Positions 1-9,676 of a stretch of 64,000 nucleotides of DNA are shown one piece after another (position 1 is the first letter of the stretch; every line of letters starts with the position of its first letter). Origin of the DNA: DATAOG01 sp963757395 (GTDB lineage: Bacteria; Pseudomonadota; Alphaproteobacteria; Geminicoccales; Geminicoccaceae); contig CAVWRK010000008.1 in the NCBI GenBank assembly GCA_963757395.1, positions 1 to 64,000 of the forward strand. Reading direction: 5' to 3'. The translations under genes and the position numbers were made by a program. The notes under the pieces are model-generated. The model saw nothing but the letters and a program-made list of their open reading frames with translations, was not told where the DNA came from and did not search any database.

Positions 1-485
1 GGGCCTTCAGGCGACAGTTCCACCCGAAGCGCTTGCGGCGAGGGCCAGGAATTCTTCCTCCTGCTCGTTGCCGACCAAGCGATCGTCTTCGCCCGGAGGC
101 CATGTTTCAGCGCGTTGCGCGCCGAGCGCGCGCGGCCATCGTCGCTCGCCGGTCCACGCGAACGCGCGCCGTTCCTGCGGCTCACCTCGGCCCTGGGGTT
201 GATCCTGGTGCTCATGCGGACGTCCTCGTATCCTGGGGCGCTCTCCTGGGGGTGCTGTCAAGCGCGAGCGCGTCGACGGCCCCGGCGAGCTGGCATCCTA
301 CCGCGAGGCAGGATTTTATTCAAGTCCGTGATGCAAGGCGGCAGGGCACAGAGCGGAGCGGCGAGCTCGAGAAACAATCTAAAGTCGGCGATACGCGCGG
401 AAGTCGAGAAATAATCCTCGACAAGGAAACTATTCCTTATATGCTAGAGGGCCATGGTCAACCGCGCAAGCAGAGAGGGTCCGCC
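1..485. other. Left edge, no supportable gene
   Basis: No frame here gives a recognisable domain. The sequence is very GC-rich up to about 300, then mixed with an AT-richer patch around 300-460 just before the next gene. Open frames on both strands look like the usual by-product of high GC. The patch may hold the promoter of the following gene, but I see no convincing -35/-10 pair. Confidence 0.4.
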
Positions 486-1094
486 ATGGGATATCGCCAG
501 TCCGACCTGCAGCCGGCGTTCGACATTTCGGGGACGCACCCGTTCAGGGTCTGGGGATGGCACCGCGGACACCCTCGAGGAGGTGCTGGGGCCAGGCTAC
601 ATGCGTAGCGGTGCCTCGATCCTGCGCCCGGGCGAGCTGATCTACGTGCGCAGCTGCCCGCGGCGGGAGGCGGCAAGCGGGCGCGACAGTGGACGCGCGG
701 CGCTCCGGGGCGACCACCGGAGGTCGTCCCTGGGAGCCAGCCGTGCGGATGGCGCTGCTGATGGTGGTGGGCTGGGAGCGCAACGCCATGCGCCTTCGCC
801 TGGTGCAGGATTTCGGGCGGCCGGAGGACGCGGCTTTGCCGGTGCGCGCAAGCGAGGCGCGTCCGGCGGCGCCAACGCCAACCCTGGCCCCGCCAGCGCT
901 CCCGCAAGCTCCTGCCGAGGTCACCGGCACTGGCGGCGACTGTGCCGGCCGTGGCCGCGCCGGCGCTCCCGCAGGCTCCTGCCGAGCCGCCCACCCCGGC
1001 GGCCGCGGCGCCGGCCAGGCGCGGCCGGGGTCGCCCGCCCGGCAGCCGGACTAAGAAGGCCGCCTTCCCGAGCTTCCGCGCTGGCTTCCGGTGA
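486..1094 (+). pseudogene. Phage-type hypothetical protein with Ala/Pro-rich, AT-hook-like tail (frameshifted)
   Basis: The reading starts at ATG 486 (MGYRQSDLQPAFDISGTHPF...), continues in a second frame (TADTLEEVLGPGYMRSG, ...RPGELIYV), moves to a third (RMALLMVVGWERNAMRLRL) and ends in a fourth segment with APALPQAPAEPP and a basic tail RGRGRPPGSRTKK before the stop at 1092. Segment order and composition fit one small protein of about 200 residues of the kind seen beside phage structural genes. That assignment rests on its style, not on a named family. A 24-bp near-exact direct repeat encodes the ALPQAPAE unit twice (near 897 and 962). A palindromic mini-element lies between segments at 699-742. 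At least three indels separate the frames, so this is either a decayed gene or a badly called one. Confidence 0.4.
699..742. repeat. Palindromic mini-element, copy A
   Basis: This copy contains GCTCC, then the stem GGGGCGACC, a six-base loop, the other arm GGTCGTCCC, then TGGGAGCCAG. It is nearly identical to the copy at 36701-36745 and related to the copy at 27107-27151. The single difference in the right arm against copy C (C to T) still allows a G-T pair. It falls inside a frameshifted phage-type gene, so whether it entered in frame cannot be judged here. Confidence 0.7.
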
Positions 1095-1156
1095 AACCAG
1101 AGCGCCGGAGGTCCCGACGCTCGGGCGCGGTGCGGCGCCGGCAGATCTTTCGGAGG

Positions 1157-1920
1157 TTAGGGCAGTGTTATCCCGCGCTGGGCCATCAGCGCCTGAGCGT
1201 AGACACGGTTCTGCTGGATCTGAGCAAAGCTCAGCCCTCCTGTGTAGCGTGCCATCCAATAGATCCGGCCTTCCCAGGGCACGCTCACGGAGCCGCCGCG
1301 GAGCGCGGCGCCGATTGACGAGGCATCGAAGCCGCCAACGACCGCTACCGACGTTGTGCTGGAGGCTTCGCCACCGTCAAGGACCGCCCGAAGCGCGCTG
1401 CCGTCACGAACCACCGCCACAAAATGATCGCCACTCGCCAGCCCAGTCGATCCCGTCGCCCATAACCGACGGTGCCGGCGGTACCATAAAACCAGGTCAG
1501 TTGGCCGCTCTCGTTACGCAAGAGCAAGGTCGGGCCGGAGTTGGAGCTTATCCCTTCCCCATAGAAGCCGTCACTGGCTGCCGCGACGCCGCGCACCACT
1601 GCACAAATCCCATAGGCGCTCAGGTCAGCCAAATGCGTCTGATTGACCAGCACGCAATCATTGCCGCCGTCAAAGTCCAGGCGAGCCGGGAGCGCTCTGC
1701 CACGCCGGATCGTTGACATCGGCGCCGGCGGTGCTGCCGAGCTGGCCATGGTGACCGTTGCCGCTGTAGTCGATCAGCGTCTGCCCCGCCCCCCTGATCG
1801 AAGCGCCACTCGGCAATGAGGCTGCCGGCGACGATCGCGGGGGCAGCGCCCTCGAGCGAGCGGCCGCGCGGGCTAAGGCCCAGAATTCCGGCTGAGTGAG
1901 TTCACGATGAGTGCGGTCAT
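1157..1920 (-). pseudogene. LamG (concanavalin A-like) domain protein, frameshifted
   Basis: Read right to left, the segments AEWRFDQGGG, DYSGNGHHGQLGSTAGADV, RLDFDGGNDCVLVNQ, HFVAVVRDGSALRAVLDGG and PWEGRIYWMARYTGGLSFAQI form the usual order of a LamG/laminin-G-like jelly roll. The opening strand is followed by D-x-SGNG-H-G, and the last strand by an F-A-x-I-x-x-N helix. The final residues MAQRGITLP precede the stop at 1157. Frames change near 1440 and near 1770. Such domains occur in phage tail and surface adhesins that bind glycans, and the neighbour at 486-1094 also looks phage-related. The N-terminus upstream of about 1860 is unclear. The motifs are intact, so the breaks could be sequencing indels. 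Confidence 0.5.
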
Positions 1921-2314
1921 CGAATGCTGTTCTCGATGGTGTGGACGACTTCCCGAGGGCTGCGGGCGTGGCTGGAGGGGGAGCACCGTGAGGCGAGCGG
2001 CGGGCATGGCATCTTCCAACGGTTGGTTGTGGATCTCAATCGTGTAGGTACCAAAACCTATTGTCAAGCAGAAAATTGAAAATCGCGAACAATATGGGCC
2101 GTAGGTCCTCTGTGGGACAACTCTCGATCGAGCGGGTGTAGGATGATCATGCTGGGTCCGAAGGGGCCACTCGTCGAGAACCCCTTCGGCCAACCCGGCG
2201 CTAAAGTGACCGCAGGCTCCGATCGAGCGAGAGGAACCCGATGCTGGCGGCAACCGCGCATCGGGGGTGGCTGCCGGTTAAATCAGGTGAAGCAGCCTGC
2301 GCATGATGCCCCCT
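1921..2314. other. Intergenic region with AT-rich patch
   Basis: No gene is supported between the LamG gene (minus) and the epimerase (plus), which diverge from here. An AT-rich patch at about 2040-2100 contains TTGACA on the minus strand, a possible -35 for the leftward gene. I see no good -10 at the right distance. Confidence 0.3.
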
Positions 2315-3245
2315 ATGGCGACTGTTCTGATCACCGGCTCGGAAGGGCTGGTCGGGCGCGCGCTCAGGCCCTGGCTGGCGGCACGGGGACACGAGTCGTC
2401 GGGCTCGATCTGGCTCTGCCTGCGAGCCACCCTGAGCACGGGGACATCACCGATCGCGCCGAGCTGGTGCAGCGATGCCGGGACGTGGACGGAATCGTTC
2501 ATCTGGCCGCGGTCGCCCGGGTCAGGCATGCCGAAGCCGATCCCGCACGTTGCCGGGCGGTCAACGTCGGCGGGACCGAGAACCTGATCGCGGCCGCGCT
2601 GGCGGCGCCGCGCCGACCCTGGGTGGTGGTCGCGAGCAGTCGTGAGGTCTACGGCGAGCCGGCGCGCATCCCGGTGATCGAAAGCGATCCGATCGCCCCG
2701 ATCAACGTCTACGGCCGGTCCAAGGCGGCATGCGAAGAGGCAGCGCTGGCCGGCAGGCGGAAGGGCTGCGGGTGGCGGTTCTGCGGCTCGCCAACGTCTA
2801 TGGCAGCATTCACGACCATCCGGACCGGGTCGTTCCGAGCTTCTGCCGGGCGGCAGCTCAGGTGCTGCCATGCGCGTGGAGGGCTCAGGCTACAGCTTCG
2901 ATTTCACGCACGTTCGGACGTCGTCCGCGGCATCGAAGCGACCGTGCGCCTGCTCGAGGCGGGACGCGGACGAGCTGCCGCCGATCCATCTGGCAAGCGG
3001 TCAGGCGACGACGCTCGGCGACCTGGCGCAGATGGCGAACGCAGCCGGCGGCGGCCGATCGCGCATCGACCAGGTCGACAACCACGCCTTCAACGTCTCC
3101 TGCTTCGTCGGCGACCCGAAGCGCGCCCGCGAGGTCCTCGGCTGGCGGGCGGAGGTCCCCCTGGCAGCCGGCGTGCGTCAGTTGGTGGCAGGATTTCCGC
3201 GCGGTCCTGGATGGAGAGGGCGGGACCGCCGGTCCGGTCGGTTGA
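2315..3245 (+). pseudogene. NAD-dependent epimerase/dehydratase (extended SDR), multiply frameshifted
   Basis: A nucleotide-sugar epimerase/dehydratase of the extended short-chain dehydrogenase family. ATG 2315 opens MATVLITGSEGLVGRAL with the Gly-rich NAD site. The next segments keep GDITDRAELVQRCRDVDGIV, VASSREVYGEPA, the catalytic YGRSK motif (Y-x-x-x-K), RVAVLRLANVYG and a C-terminal REVLGWRAEV, in family order. The frame changes at about 2395, 2750, 2860, 2900, 2960 and near the end, so no single frame holds more than a third of the protein. Expected length is about 310 residues, which matches the span. It is the only plus-strand gene of the polysaccharide region and converges on the GT2 gene at its right. 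It probably made or modified a nucleotide sugar for the polymer. Conserved motifs with indels only suggest base-calling errors at least as much as true decay. Confidence 0.6.
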
Positions 3246-4090
3246 ACGGGTCGGGCACCGAGGTCGCCAGCGAGGCCGCGTGAGGCCAAGGGCGGCGTGG
3301 CGGCGAGCATCGTACTTCTTGACGGCGACCATGGTCTGATAGGTCGCGCGCATGACGCAGAAGACGAAACCGTCACGGCCATCCAGGAAGCCCCCTCGGA
3401 GCACGTAGACATAAAGGAAGTACAGGAGACCTCGTGCGGGCAGGCGAGCTGCCGCATATTTGAGCGCGGCGCGTCTGCGGAGCGGGTCACGCGAAAGCAG
3501 ATCGAGCAGCGGGCGCCGGGGCGGCGACTGATTGAGCTCAAGATCGGCATCTTGGCGCGAATAGCGGTTCTGGCGATCGAACCACTCGTCGATGCCCTTG
3601 AGGTTCTCGTCGATCAGGTCGTGCTCGAGCTCCTCGATCCGGCCGTCGACGGTCTGGGTCTCGCCATGCCCACGGTTGACGTAACGCACCCGGTCCTTGT
3701 GCACGAGCCGGACGACCCAGGAGGGATAGAGGCTGCTGTAGCGCAGCCAACGGCCCCACATATGGAAGCGGCGGCGGAGCCGAAAGGCACCGACGTCGGC
3801 GGGGACGGATCGGACCCGCCGGCCGATCTCGCGCGCGAGCTCGTCCGGCACGCGCTCATCCGCATCGAGAATCAGGACCCACGGATATTCGGTCGGGACG
3901 TTGTCGAGCGCCCAATTGCGCTGCGTGCCGAAGCCGTCGAAGGCGCGCTGGACGAAGCGCACGCCGCGCTCGCGGCAGATCCGTTCGGTGCCGTCGGTGC
4001 TGAAGGAATCCACGACGATCACGTCGTCGCACCAGGAAAGGCTGTCGAGGCGCTCGGCAGATGGATCTCCTCGTCGAGCGTGAAGATCAT
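3090..4090 (-). pseudogene. Family 2 glycosyltransferase (WaaE/KdtX-like)
   Basis: A GT2 enzyme (GT-A fold) that transfers a sugar from a nucleotide donor at the cytoplasmic face. Start MIFTLDEEIHLPSA at 4090, then a frameshift near 4050, then DVIVVDSFSTDGTERICRE, FGTQRNWALD, the metal-binding LILDADERVP and the C-terminal FLYVYVLRGGFLDGRDGFVF typical of the lipopolysaccharide core-type WaaE subgroup. The recognisable protein ends near 3290. The frame then stays open to 3090 across the converging epimerase gene, so the true stop may have been lost to an indel. It is the last gene of the leftward polysaccharide operon. Confidence 0.65.
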
Positions 4091-4143
4091 AGTCGAGACC
4101 GGGACAAACCCGGCCGTGGTGTGGTCACCTCGAGAGGACCTGG

Positions 4144-4820
4144 TCAACGGGTACTTCCTGAACCGACTTGGTATGGTTTCCGCCGCAGAACGAATGCGAT
4201 TTTGTTCGAGAGCAACTCGTAATCGTCGTACCGGCTAAGTTCCTCGCGCAGATCGTCTTTTGGGATATGCTCGAAAACATCCTCGGAGTAGATGAAGTCG
4301 TAGGCTCCCGGATGTATCCGCCAGAATGCCGGGTCGGCCGCGTCGGCAACGATCAGCCGGTCGACCGGAGGGAGAAAGGGCCGGCCGCTCAGCCCGGCGA
4401 GGAAGCAGCGTAGTCGACGGTTCTCGAACGAGGTCGAACAGCAGGTAGCGAACTGCGCTTTTGACGCCCCGCTCGATGCCGTTGACCCGCAGGCAAGCCA
4501 TGAGCTCGCGGGCAGCCGAGAACCGGCTGATCGAGATCGCAGCCGATCACGTCTGCACCGACCGCGTGCATCGCGAACAGCCGATACGGTCGTTGGCCGA
4601 AACCGATCTCCAGCGCGCGACAGGCCGTGATCGGTTTGCCGGCATATGTCCTAGTGTAGCCGTCGTACTCGGCGATCACTCGCGAAATCCAGGAGAAATC
4701 TGTCCGGGAGAATGGCGAGCGGCTCTTGATCAGGAGTCTCAGCTGCTGTGCCCACTCATCGAACTTGCGGCCCAGCGGGACCCCCGGCGACGAGGATCGG
4801 GTTTCGGGCTGTCGGGTCAT
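4144..4820 (-). pseudogene. SAM-dependent methyltransferase (frameshifted)
   Basis: A class I methyltransferase. The SAM-binding motif I is RALEIGFGQRPYRLFAMHAV, followed by VIGCDLDQP. The C-terminal half in another frame gives YDFIYSEDVFEHIPKDDL, the usual post-I/motif III segment, and ends KIAFVLRRKPYQVGSGSTR at 4144. Frames change near 4500 and again near 4390 and 4330. Length of about 225 residues fits the family. The gene sits between two glycosyltransferases and probably methylates a sugar of the repeat unit. The substrate cannot be read from sequence. Confidence 0.55.
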
Positions 4821-4838
4821 GCTCTCCCTACCGCAGAG

Positions 4839-5978
4839 CTAGTCGGTCACGATGCAGGCTGGCGGCGGCCCGCCGCCGAGCAGCCATTCGTAGACCGACT
4901 TCATCTCCTTGGCGATCCGGTCCCAGCCAAAGGACTGTTCCATCCAGAGCCGGCCGCGACGGCCCATCTCCGCGCGCCGCTCCTGCGGCAGGTCCATGGC
5001 CGTACCGCAGCGCGTCGACCAGATTTCCTTCCGACAGCTCGATCCACCAGCCGCAGCCGTGCTCCTCCAGCCCCGCCCAGGGCGCGCCGGTGGTGGTGAT
5101 GACCGGAACAGCGTAGGCCAGGGCCTCGGCGATCGCCATGCCGAAGTTCTCGCTGTGGGTCGGCAGGACAAAGAGGTCGGCGCTGCGGTAGAGGGCGGCC
5201 TTGGCGTCGCCGTAGGCCGGCCCAGGGAACGAGACGCGCTGCAGGCCGAGCTCGCCCGCCAGTGCTCGCACCTGCGACAGGTGCCCGATTTCGTCCGGCC
5301 CGGCGACCACGAGCTCCCAGTCGGGGTGGCGTCGCTCGACCTTTCGCCAGGCGCGCAAGAGGATCGGGATGCCCTTCTTGGGGTGGATGCGGCTCAGAAA
5401 CAGCAGCCCTTCGACGATCGCTTCGGTCCGGCGGCGGGTCGGCCTCGAGCTCGGGGAGGTCGACGCCGTTCGGAACCACGGCGACCGGCTGGCGGAAGCC
5501 GAGCCGGCGGATGTCCTGCGCCTCGCTCTCGGACGTGGCGTGGAAGCAGGCGGTCGCTGCGACAGCGCGGCGTTGCCCGAGGCACCACCATGCGAATTGC
5601 TTGCGTCGCGCGGGAGAAGGCCATCGCCCATTCGGACAGCATGCCGCGCGGCGAGAAGACGAGCGGGATGCGGCGCTGGCGGGCAATCGATCCCGCATAG
5701 ATGTTGGGCATCATCCAGACGCCGTGGTTGTGCAGGACGTCCGCGTCGACCTGGGCCAGGCCGCGGCGCATTGCGGGCGAGATGCCGAGGCGCGGAACGA
5801 GCCGGACCGCCTCATACTCCACAATCTCAGCGGCCGCCCGACAGTTGGGGGCAGCTTTAAGGGTATGTATTCGAGAATTGACGTCGCGTCGGGCCAAAGC
5901 ATGACCCAAGCTCAGGATGCTGTAGCTGGTCCCGGCGGCCGGATTATCGAGGCCGGCGATGATGTGGGAGATTTTCAT
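4839..5978 (-). pseudogene. Family 4 glycosyltransferase (frameshifted)
   Basis: A GT-B, retaining glycosyltransferase of family GT4. Start MKISHIIAGLDNPAAGTSYS at 5978, with acceptor-side motif HNHGVWMMPNIYAG, then SESEAQDIRRLGF and VAVVPNGVDLPE. The donor-site segment is LLFLSRIHPKKGI, then LYRSADLFVLPTHSENFGMA and the E-x7-E region EALAYAVPVITT. The last piece ends YEWLLGG at 4839. The frame moves at least four times (near 5570, 5420, 5020 and 4990). All signature motifs survive in order, so the gene was functional recently and may still be, if the indels are base-calling errors. Confidence 0.65.
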
Positions 5979-6100
5979 TGGTCGAGTGCCGCTGCCGACG
6001 AGCGGTTCAGCCGAGACTCTTGCGAGATCTGCATCTATCTAACGACCCCCAGGTCGCGGAGGCTGGCTTAATCGGACACGTCCGTACGTGAGCCCGCGCT

Positions 6101-7553
6101 CTACGATCCCGAGCCGGCTGGCTTCATGGTCGTGCGGCCTTGTCGATATGGATCATGCACTTCCCTCGACATCGCGGGGTCCGGTGCCGTCGTTGCGCGA
6201 AGGACGCCAACAAACAGGGTCAGGAGCATGAAGACGCCCCAGCCCAGGTTCATGGCGGCGGCCGCAATCAGAGCAGCGATGGCTGCGGTCTGCGAATCCC
6301 CGGCGCGAAGCCGGCAGGGTGGAGAGGGCTTGCGCCGCACTGACGACGGCACTGGCGCAGAAGATCAAGACCAGCATCGTGCCGGTGATGCCGAGATCAA
6401 CAAGCGATGTCACCCAGCCGGACTGGATGACGTCTGTGCCCTCACCCCAGAGGAGGCCGGGAATATGGTAAATGAACATGCCCAAACCGAAGCCGACCGG
6501 CGCCAACTCAGGCCGATCGACAAACAGATATCGTAATGCTGCGGTTTCTGGACGCTCGCCGATTTCAGCCTCAAGGCGATCAACCGTACGGAAATAGATT
6601 AGATCGCCAATATGAAACTGTATATGGAAGATTTGAGACGCAGCTGCTAGAAGCGATACGCTCATCACTGACAGCAACGCTAGCACAAGAGTTCGCTCAA
6701 GGCGCGCTCCCAGCCACGGCATGAGGATGAGGAGTAGCAGCGTGCCGAGCGCCAAGCCGATCAGCGCGGCGCTGGAATAGGTCAGGATCGTCACGAGGGT
6801 GAATGCAGTCGCAGCGACAGGGTGACCCCACCAGGGCCGGACCGGTTGCGGCTGTAGCATCGTAGACATGGCAGCGAGCGATATCGGCAGCAGAAAAAGC
6901 GCAAGTGCCTTCGGCTCGCCGGCAAAGGCATAGAGCCGGCTGACGACCATATTCCCGTCCGTGAACGCCGCACCCGCGCTGGCGTTGCCAGTCATCCGCA
7001 GGATCGGCATGAAGGGGAGCCCAGCGCGGAGCATCAGCCATTGGACGAGAGCCGCCACGCAAGAGGCCGTCGCGGTGATGGCGTAGGTATTCCAAAAACG
7101 GCAAAGATCAGCCTCGGTCCGTAGAGCCATGACGGCAAGCGGTGTCAGCGCCAGCATCGAGAGATAGGTATAGGTCTGGACGATGGGCCGCATTTCGACA
7201 GAGCGCAGTCCGCTCCCGAGATCGTGGGCGAGCGGCGCGTCTATGACGAACCCAAGCAGACCCGCTACCAGAACCCAACAAGTGAGAAGCAACCAAAGGG
7301 CAAACCACGGCGCCGAGAGCGACTTGGTATGACGGTTCATTAAAATCCGCCAGAGCACTAGCAGAAGGGTCCAGCTCATCACGATCTTGGTGGGAAACCA
7401 GACTGTACCGAGCGCATAGACGTTGAAACCGCCAAGTGCCAGAGCCATGATCATTTGCAACAGCAGCTCGTCCGCGCGCCCGCGAAGCGTGCTGATCAGA
7501 CCGGCCCCGGCAAATGCCAGAACTACGAGGTGTGCGAGGATTTCCCATATCAT
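6101..7553 (-). CDS. O-antigen ligase/polymerase-like multispanning protein (Wzy-like)
   Basis: A hydrophobic protein of about 480 residues with at least ten predicted membrane segments, for example ILAHLVVLAFAGAGLIST, FALWLLLTCWVLVAGLLGF and ATAFTLVTILTYSSAALIG. A longer non-membrane stretch near residues 310-360 (VDRPELAPVGFGLGMFIY) is where the periplasmic loop of Wzy/WaaL proteins falls. It has no close sequence signature, which is usual for this family. One frameshift near 6298 joins the main frame to the last segment AAAAMNLGWGVFMLLTLFVG, which ends at 6101. In this locus it is the best candidate for the repeat-unit polymerase of a Wzx/Wzy-dependent pathway. Confidence 0.6.
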
Positions 7554-7564
7554 GCGAAGCGTGC

Positions 7565-8536
7565 CTATAGCTGTATGTAGACTGGCACGAGCACGGTCCT
7601 TAGATCCCTGCTGCCTTCACGAAGCTTCTGGCGCGCAAGCCGCCATCCCTCGAAGGAGCGTCGGGTCGCGGCCAACATCTGGGTTGGCCGAGATCGGTTC
7701 GTGGGATTGAACATCTGACGGCGGGCGAGCGCGAGGAGGTGATGGGCCAGCTCCAACACGCCGAGACGGTGCTCGCGCCAGCTCTTGGCAATGAAGTACC
7801 ACTCGCCGGTGACGTGATGCAGGGGCATGAGCCCCCGATTCGCGCCCCAGGACCGGCAGCCGCCGTTGGAGTCGCCGAGATGGACGAGCCAGGCCTCGGG
7901 ATCGAACAGGAGGGGCCCGTGCCGATCGGTGAGTTTGAGGCAGAAGTCGCTCTCCTCGCGATGGGCGCCCTTTTCGAACTGAGCGTCCATGCCCCCGATC
8001 GCGATCGCCCATTGGCGACGGGCCGAAAGGTTGACTGAGGTGCCATTGCGGAGCCGGCGGGGCTCGGTGTAGTTGGGCGGAAAGTAGAGCCAGCCGTAGC
8101 GCGGCTGCAGGCTCCACGGGTGACAGGTCGGGCGGACCGCGCCGTCGGGGCCGCGAACCTGGCCGAACACCGCACAAAGCTCTGGGTCAGCGTAGTGCCT
8201 GGCGTGGCGCGCGAGGAACGCCGGTTCGGGCACAAGGACATCATCGTCGAGGAAGAGGACGATGTCGCCCCGAGCCTCGATCAGGCCGATGTTGCGCGCG
8301 AGGCTGGCGTTCGGCTGGTCGAGGAAGAACAGGCGCAGGCGTTCGCCCAGTGTGCGCCGCAGCGCGTCGCGCGCTCCCGCGTCCGGCATGGACTGAAGCA
8401 CGACGATGCACTCCCACTCCGGGTAGCGCTGGCGCGCCAGCTCGCCGAGCGTTGTGCGCAAGCGGTCTTCGCGCGCGAGCGACGGGATGACGACCGAGAG
8501 GCGCGGCATGGGCGGGGGCGGATCAGAGCCGGGCAT
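7565..8536 (-). CDS. Family 2 glycosyltransferase
   Basis: A GT-A enzyme of about 323 residues. MPRLSVVIPSLAREDRLRTT begins the nucleotide-binding fold. SLARNIGLIEARGDIVLFLD leads to the metal-binding DDDVLVP, and the acceptor region has GAHREESDFCLK, matching the usual ED-x-D/E-type motif. I chose ATG 8536 (MPGSDPPPP), which overlaps the stop of the upstream GT4 gene. ATG 8509, directly before PRLSVV, is equally possible. It ends two genes before the polymerase in transcription order and is uninterrupted. Confidence 0.8.
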   Translation of the reverse strand: MPGSDPPPPMPRLSVVIPSLAREDRLRTTLGELARQRYPEWECIVVLQSMPDAGARDALRRTLGERLRLFFLDQPNASLARNIGLIEARGDIVLFLDDDVLVPEPAFLARHARHYADPELCAVFGQVRGPDGAVRPTCHPWSLQPRYGWLYFPPNYTEPRRLRNGTSVNLSARRQWAIAIGGMDAQFEKGAHREESDFCLKLTDRHGPLLFDPEAWLVHLGDSNGGCRSWGANRGLMPLHHVTGEWYFIAKSWREHRLGVLELAHHLLALARRQMFNPTNRSRPTQMLAATRRSFEGWRLARQKLREGSRDLRTVLVPVYIQL

Positions 8537-9659
8537 GACCGTGGTTTCCGACGCGGTCGATGATGGCGCTGTAGGCTCGCGCCGCGCGATCAGCGGTAAA
8601 GTGGCTGGCCCAGGCCTTGCGCCTGGCTGCGGCGGCCGGGTGCAGTTGCGCCGGCGCAAGGAGCGCCCGCATTCCACTCGCGATCGAGTCGGCATTCTCC
8701 GGGTTGCAGAGTTCGGCAAGCCCGCCCGCCACCTCGGGCATGGCGGTGCGATCGGAGGTGAGCACGGGTACGCCGCAGACCATGGCTTCAGCGATCGGCA
8801 TGCCGAACCCTTCGTAGAGCGAGGGGAACAGCAGGCCGCAGCTGCCCGCGACCGCCGAGACCAGCTCCTCGACCGGCAGGGGCGGGGTGAAGGTGACGCG
8901 ATCCGCCAGGTTCAGGCGCCGGACCTGATCGGCGATCGGCTGGGGGGGCACCGTGACGAGACGCAGCCGGGGGAGATCCAGCTCCCGGCCGAGGCGAGCG
9001 TAGGCCGCGAGCAGCCGGGAGATGTTCTTGCGCGGCGTGATCTGGCCGTACCAGATCCAATAGCGGGTTTCGGCAAGAATGGCCGATGGACCGGCAGCAG
9101 CCGCCTGGCGCAGCCATGGCGCGCCGAGCCCGTTGTGCACAACCGTGACGCGATCCTTCAAGGATGGGTCCCAATCCAGCAGATCGAGCCGGGTGAATTC
9201 CGAGATCGTGACGATGGCAGCCGCCATCCGCGCCATCCAGGGAAGCTGACGCCGAGCGAGCCGGCGGCCATGCCAGGGGACGCTGCATTCGGAGGGGGTA
9301 CGAATGCTCGAGAGGTCCGCCACGAGACCGATCAGCGGCTGGCTGCGTGGACCGAGGATGCCCGGGCTCAAGCGGATGAACAGGTCGGCCGTCGCTCGCA
9401 CCGCATTGGCGGCCCGAAGCCCCGCCAACGCGAGCAGGTTGACCGTGCGTCGCCGTCGCGGCTCGACGAACGCCGACCAACAGCCGGCCGGGAGCGTCCC
9501 GAGATACTCCCGCCACCACAAATGCCGATCGGTCGGCCGCCGCACGACGAGATGAAAGTGATCGCGGCTGCGCAAAGTCATCAGCGCGCGCAGCATGTCC
9601 CTCGAAGAAGTGCTCGAAGTGTAGGCGCCGAGATCTTCGGCATAGATACCTATGTTCAT
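8523..9659 (-). CDS. Family 4 glycosyltransferase
   Basis: A GT-B fold enzyme of about 378 residues beginning MNIGIYAEDLGAYTS. Features in order: AIVTISEFTRLDLLDWD, TVVHNGLGAPWL, the donor-site start WYGQITPRKNISRLLAAY, then LLFPSLYEGFGMPIAEAM with the conserved E-x7-E and CGVPVLTSD. This pattern is typical of mannosyltransferase-type GT4 proteins, but the sugar cannot be assigned. I chose ATG 9659 because it directly precedes the first beta strand. Upstream in-frame codons show no conserved content. Confidence 0.82.
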   Translation of the reverse strand: MNIGIYAEDLGAYTSSTSSRDMLRALMTLRSRDHFHLVVRRPTDRHLWWREYLGTLPAGCWSAFVEPRRRRTVNLLALAGLRAANAVRATADLFIRLSPGILGPRSQPLIGLVADLSSIRTPSECSVPWHGRRLARRQLPWMARMAAAIVTISEFTRLDLLDWDPSLKDRVTVVHNGLGAPWLRQAAAAGPSAILAETRYWIWYGQITPRKNISRLLAAYARLGRELDLPRLRLVTVPPQPIADQVRRLNLADRVTFTPPLPVEELVSAVAGSCGLLFPSLYEGFGMPIAEAMVCGVPVLTSDRTAMPEVAGGLAELCNPENADSIASGMRALLAPAQLHPAAAARRKAWASHFTADRAARAYSAIIDRVGNHGHARL

Positions 9660-9676
9660 GGCAGCACCGAAACTCA

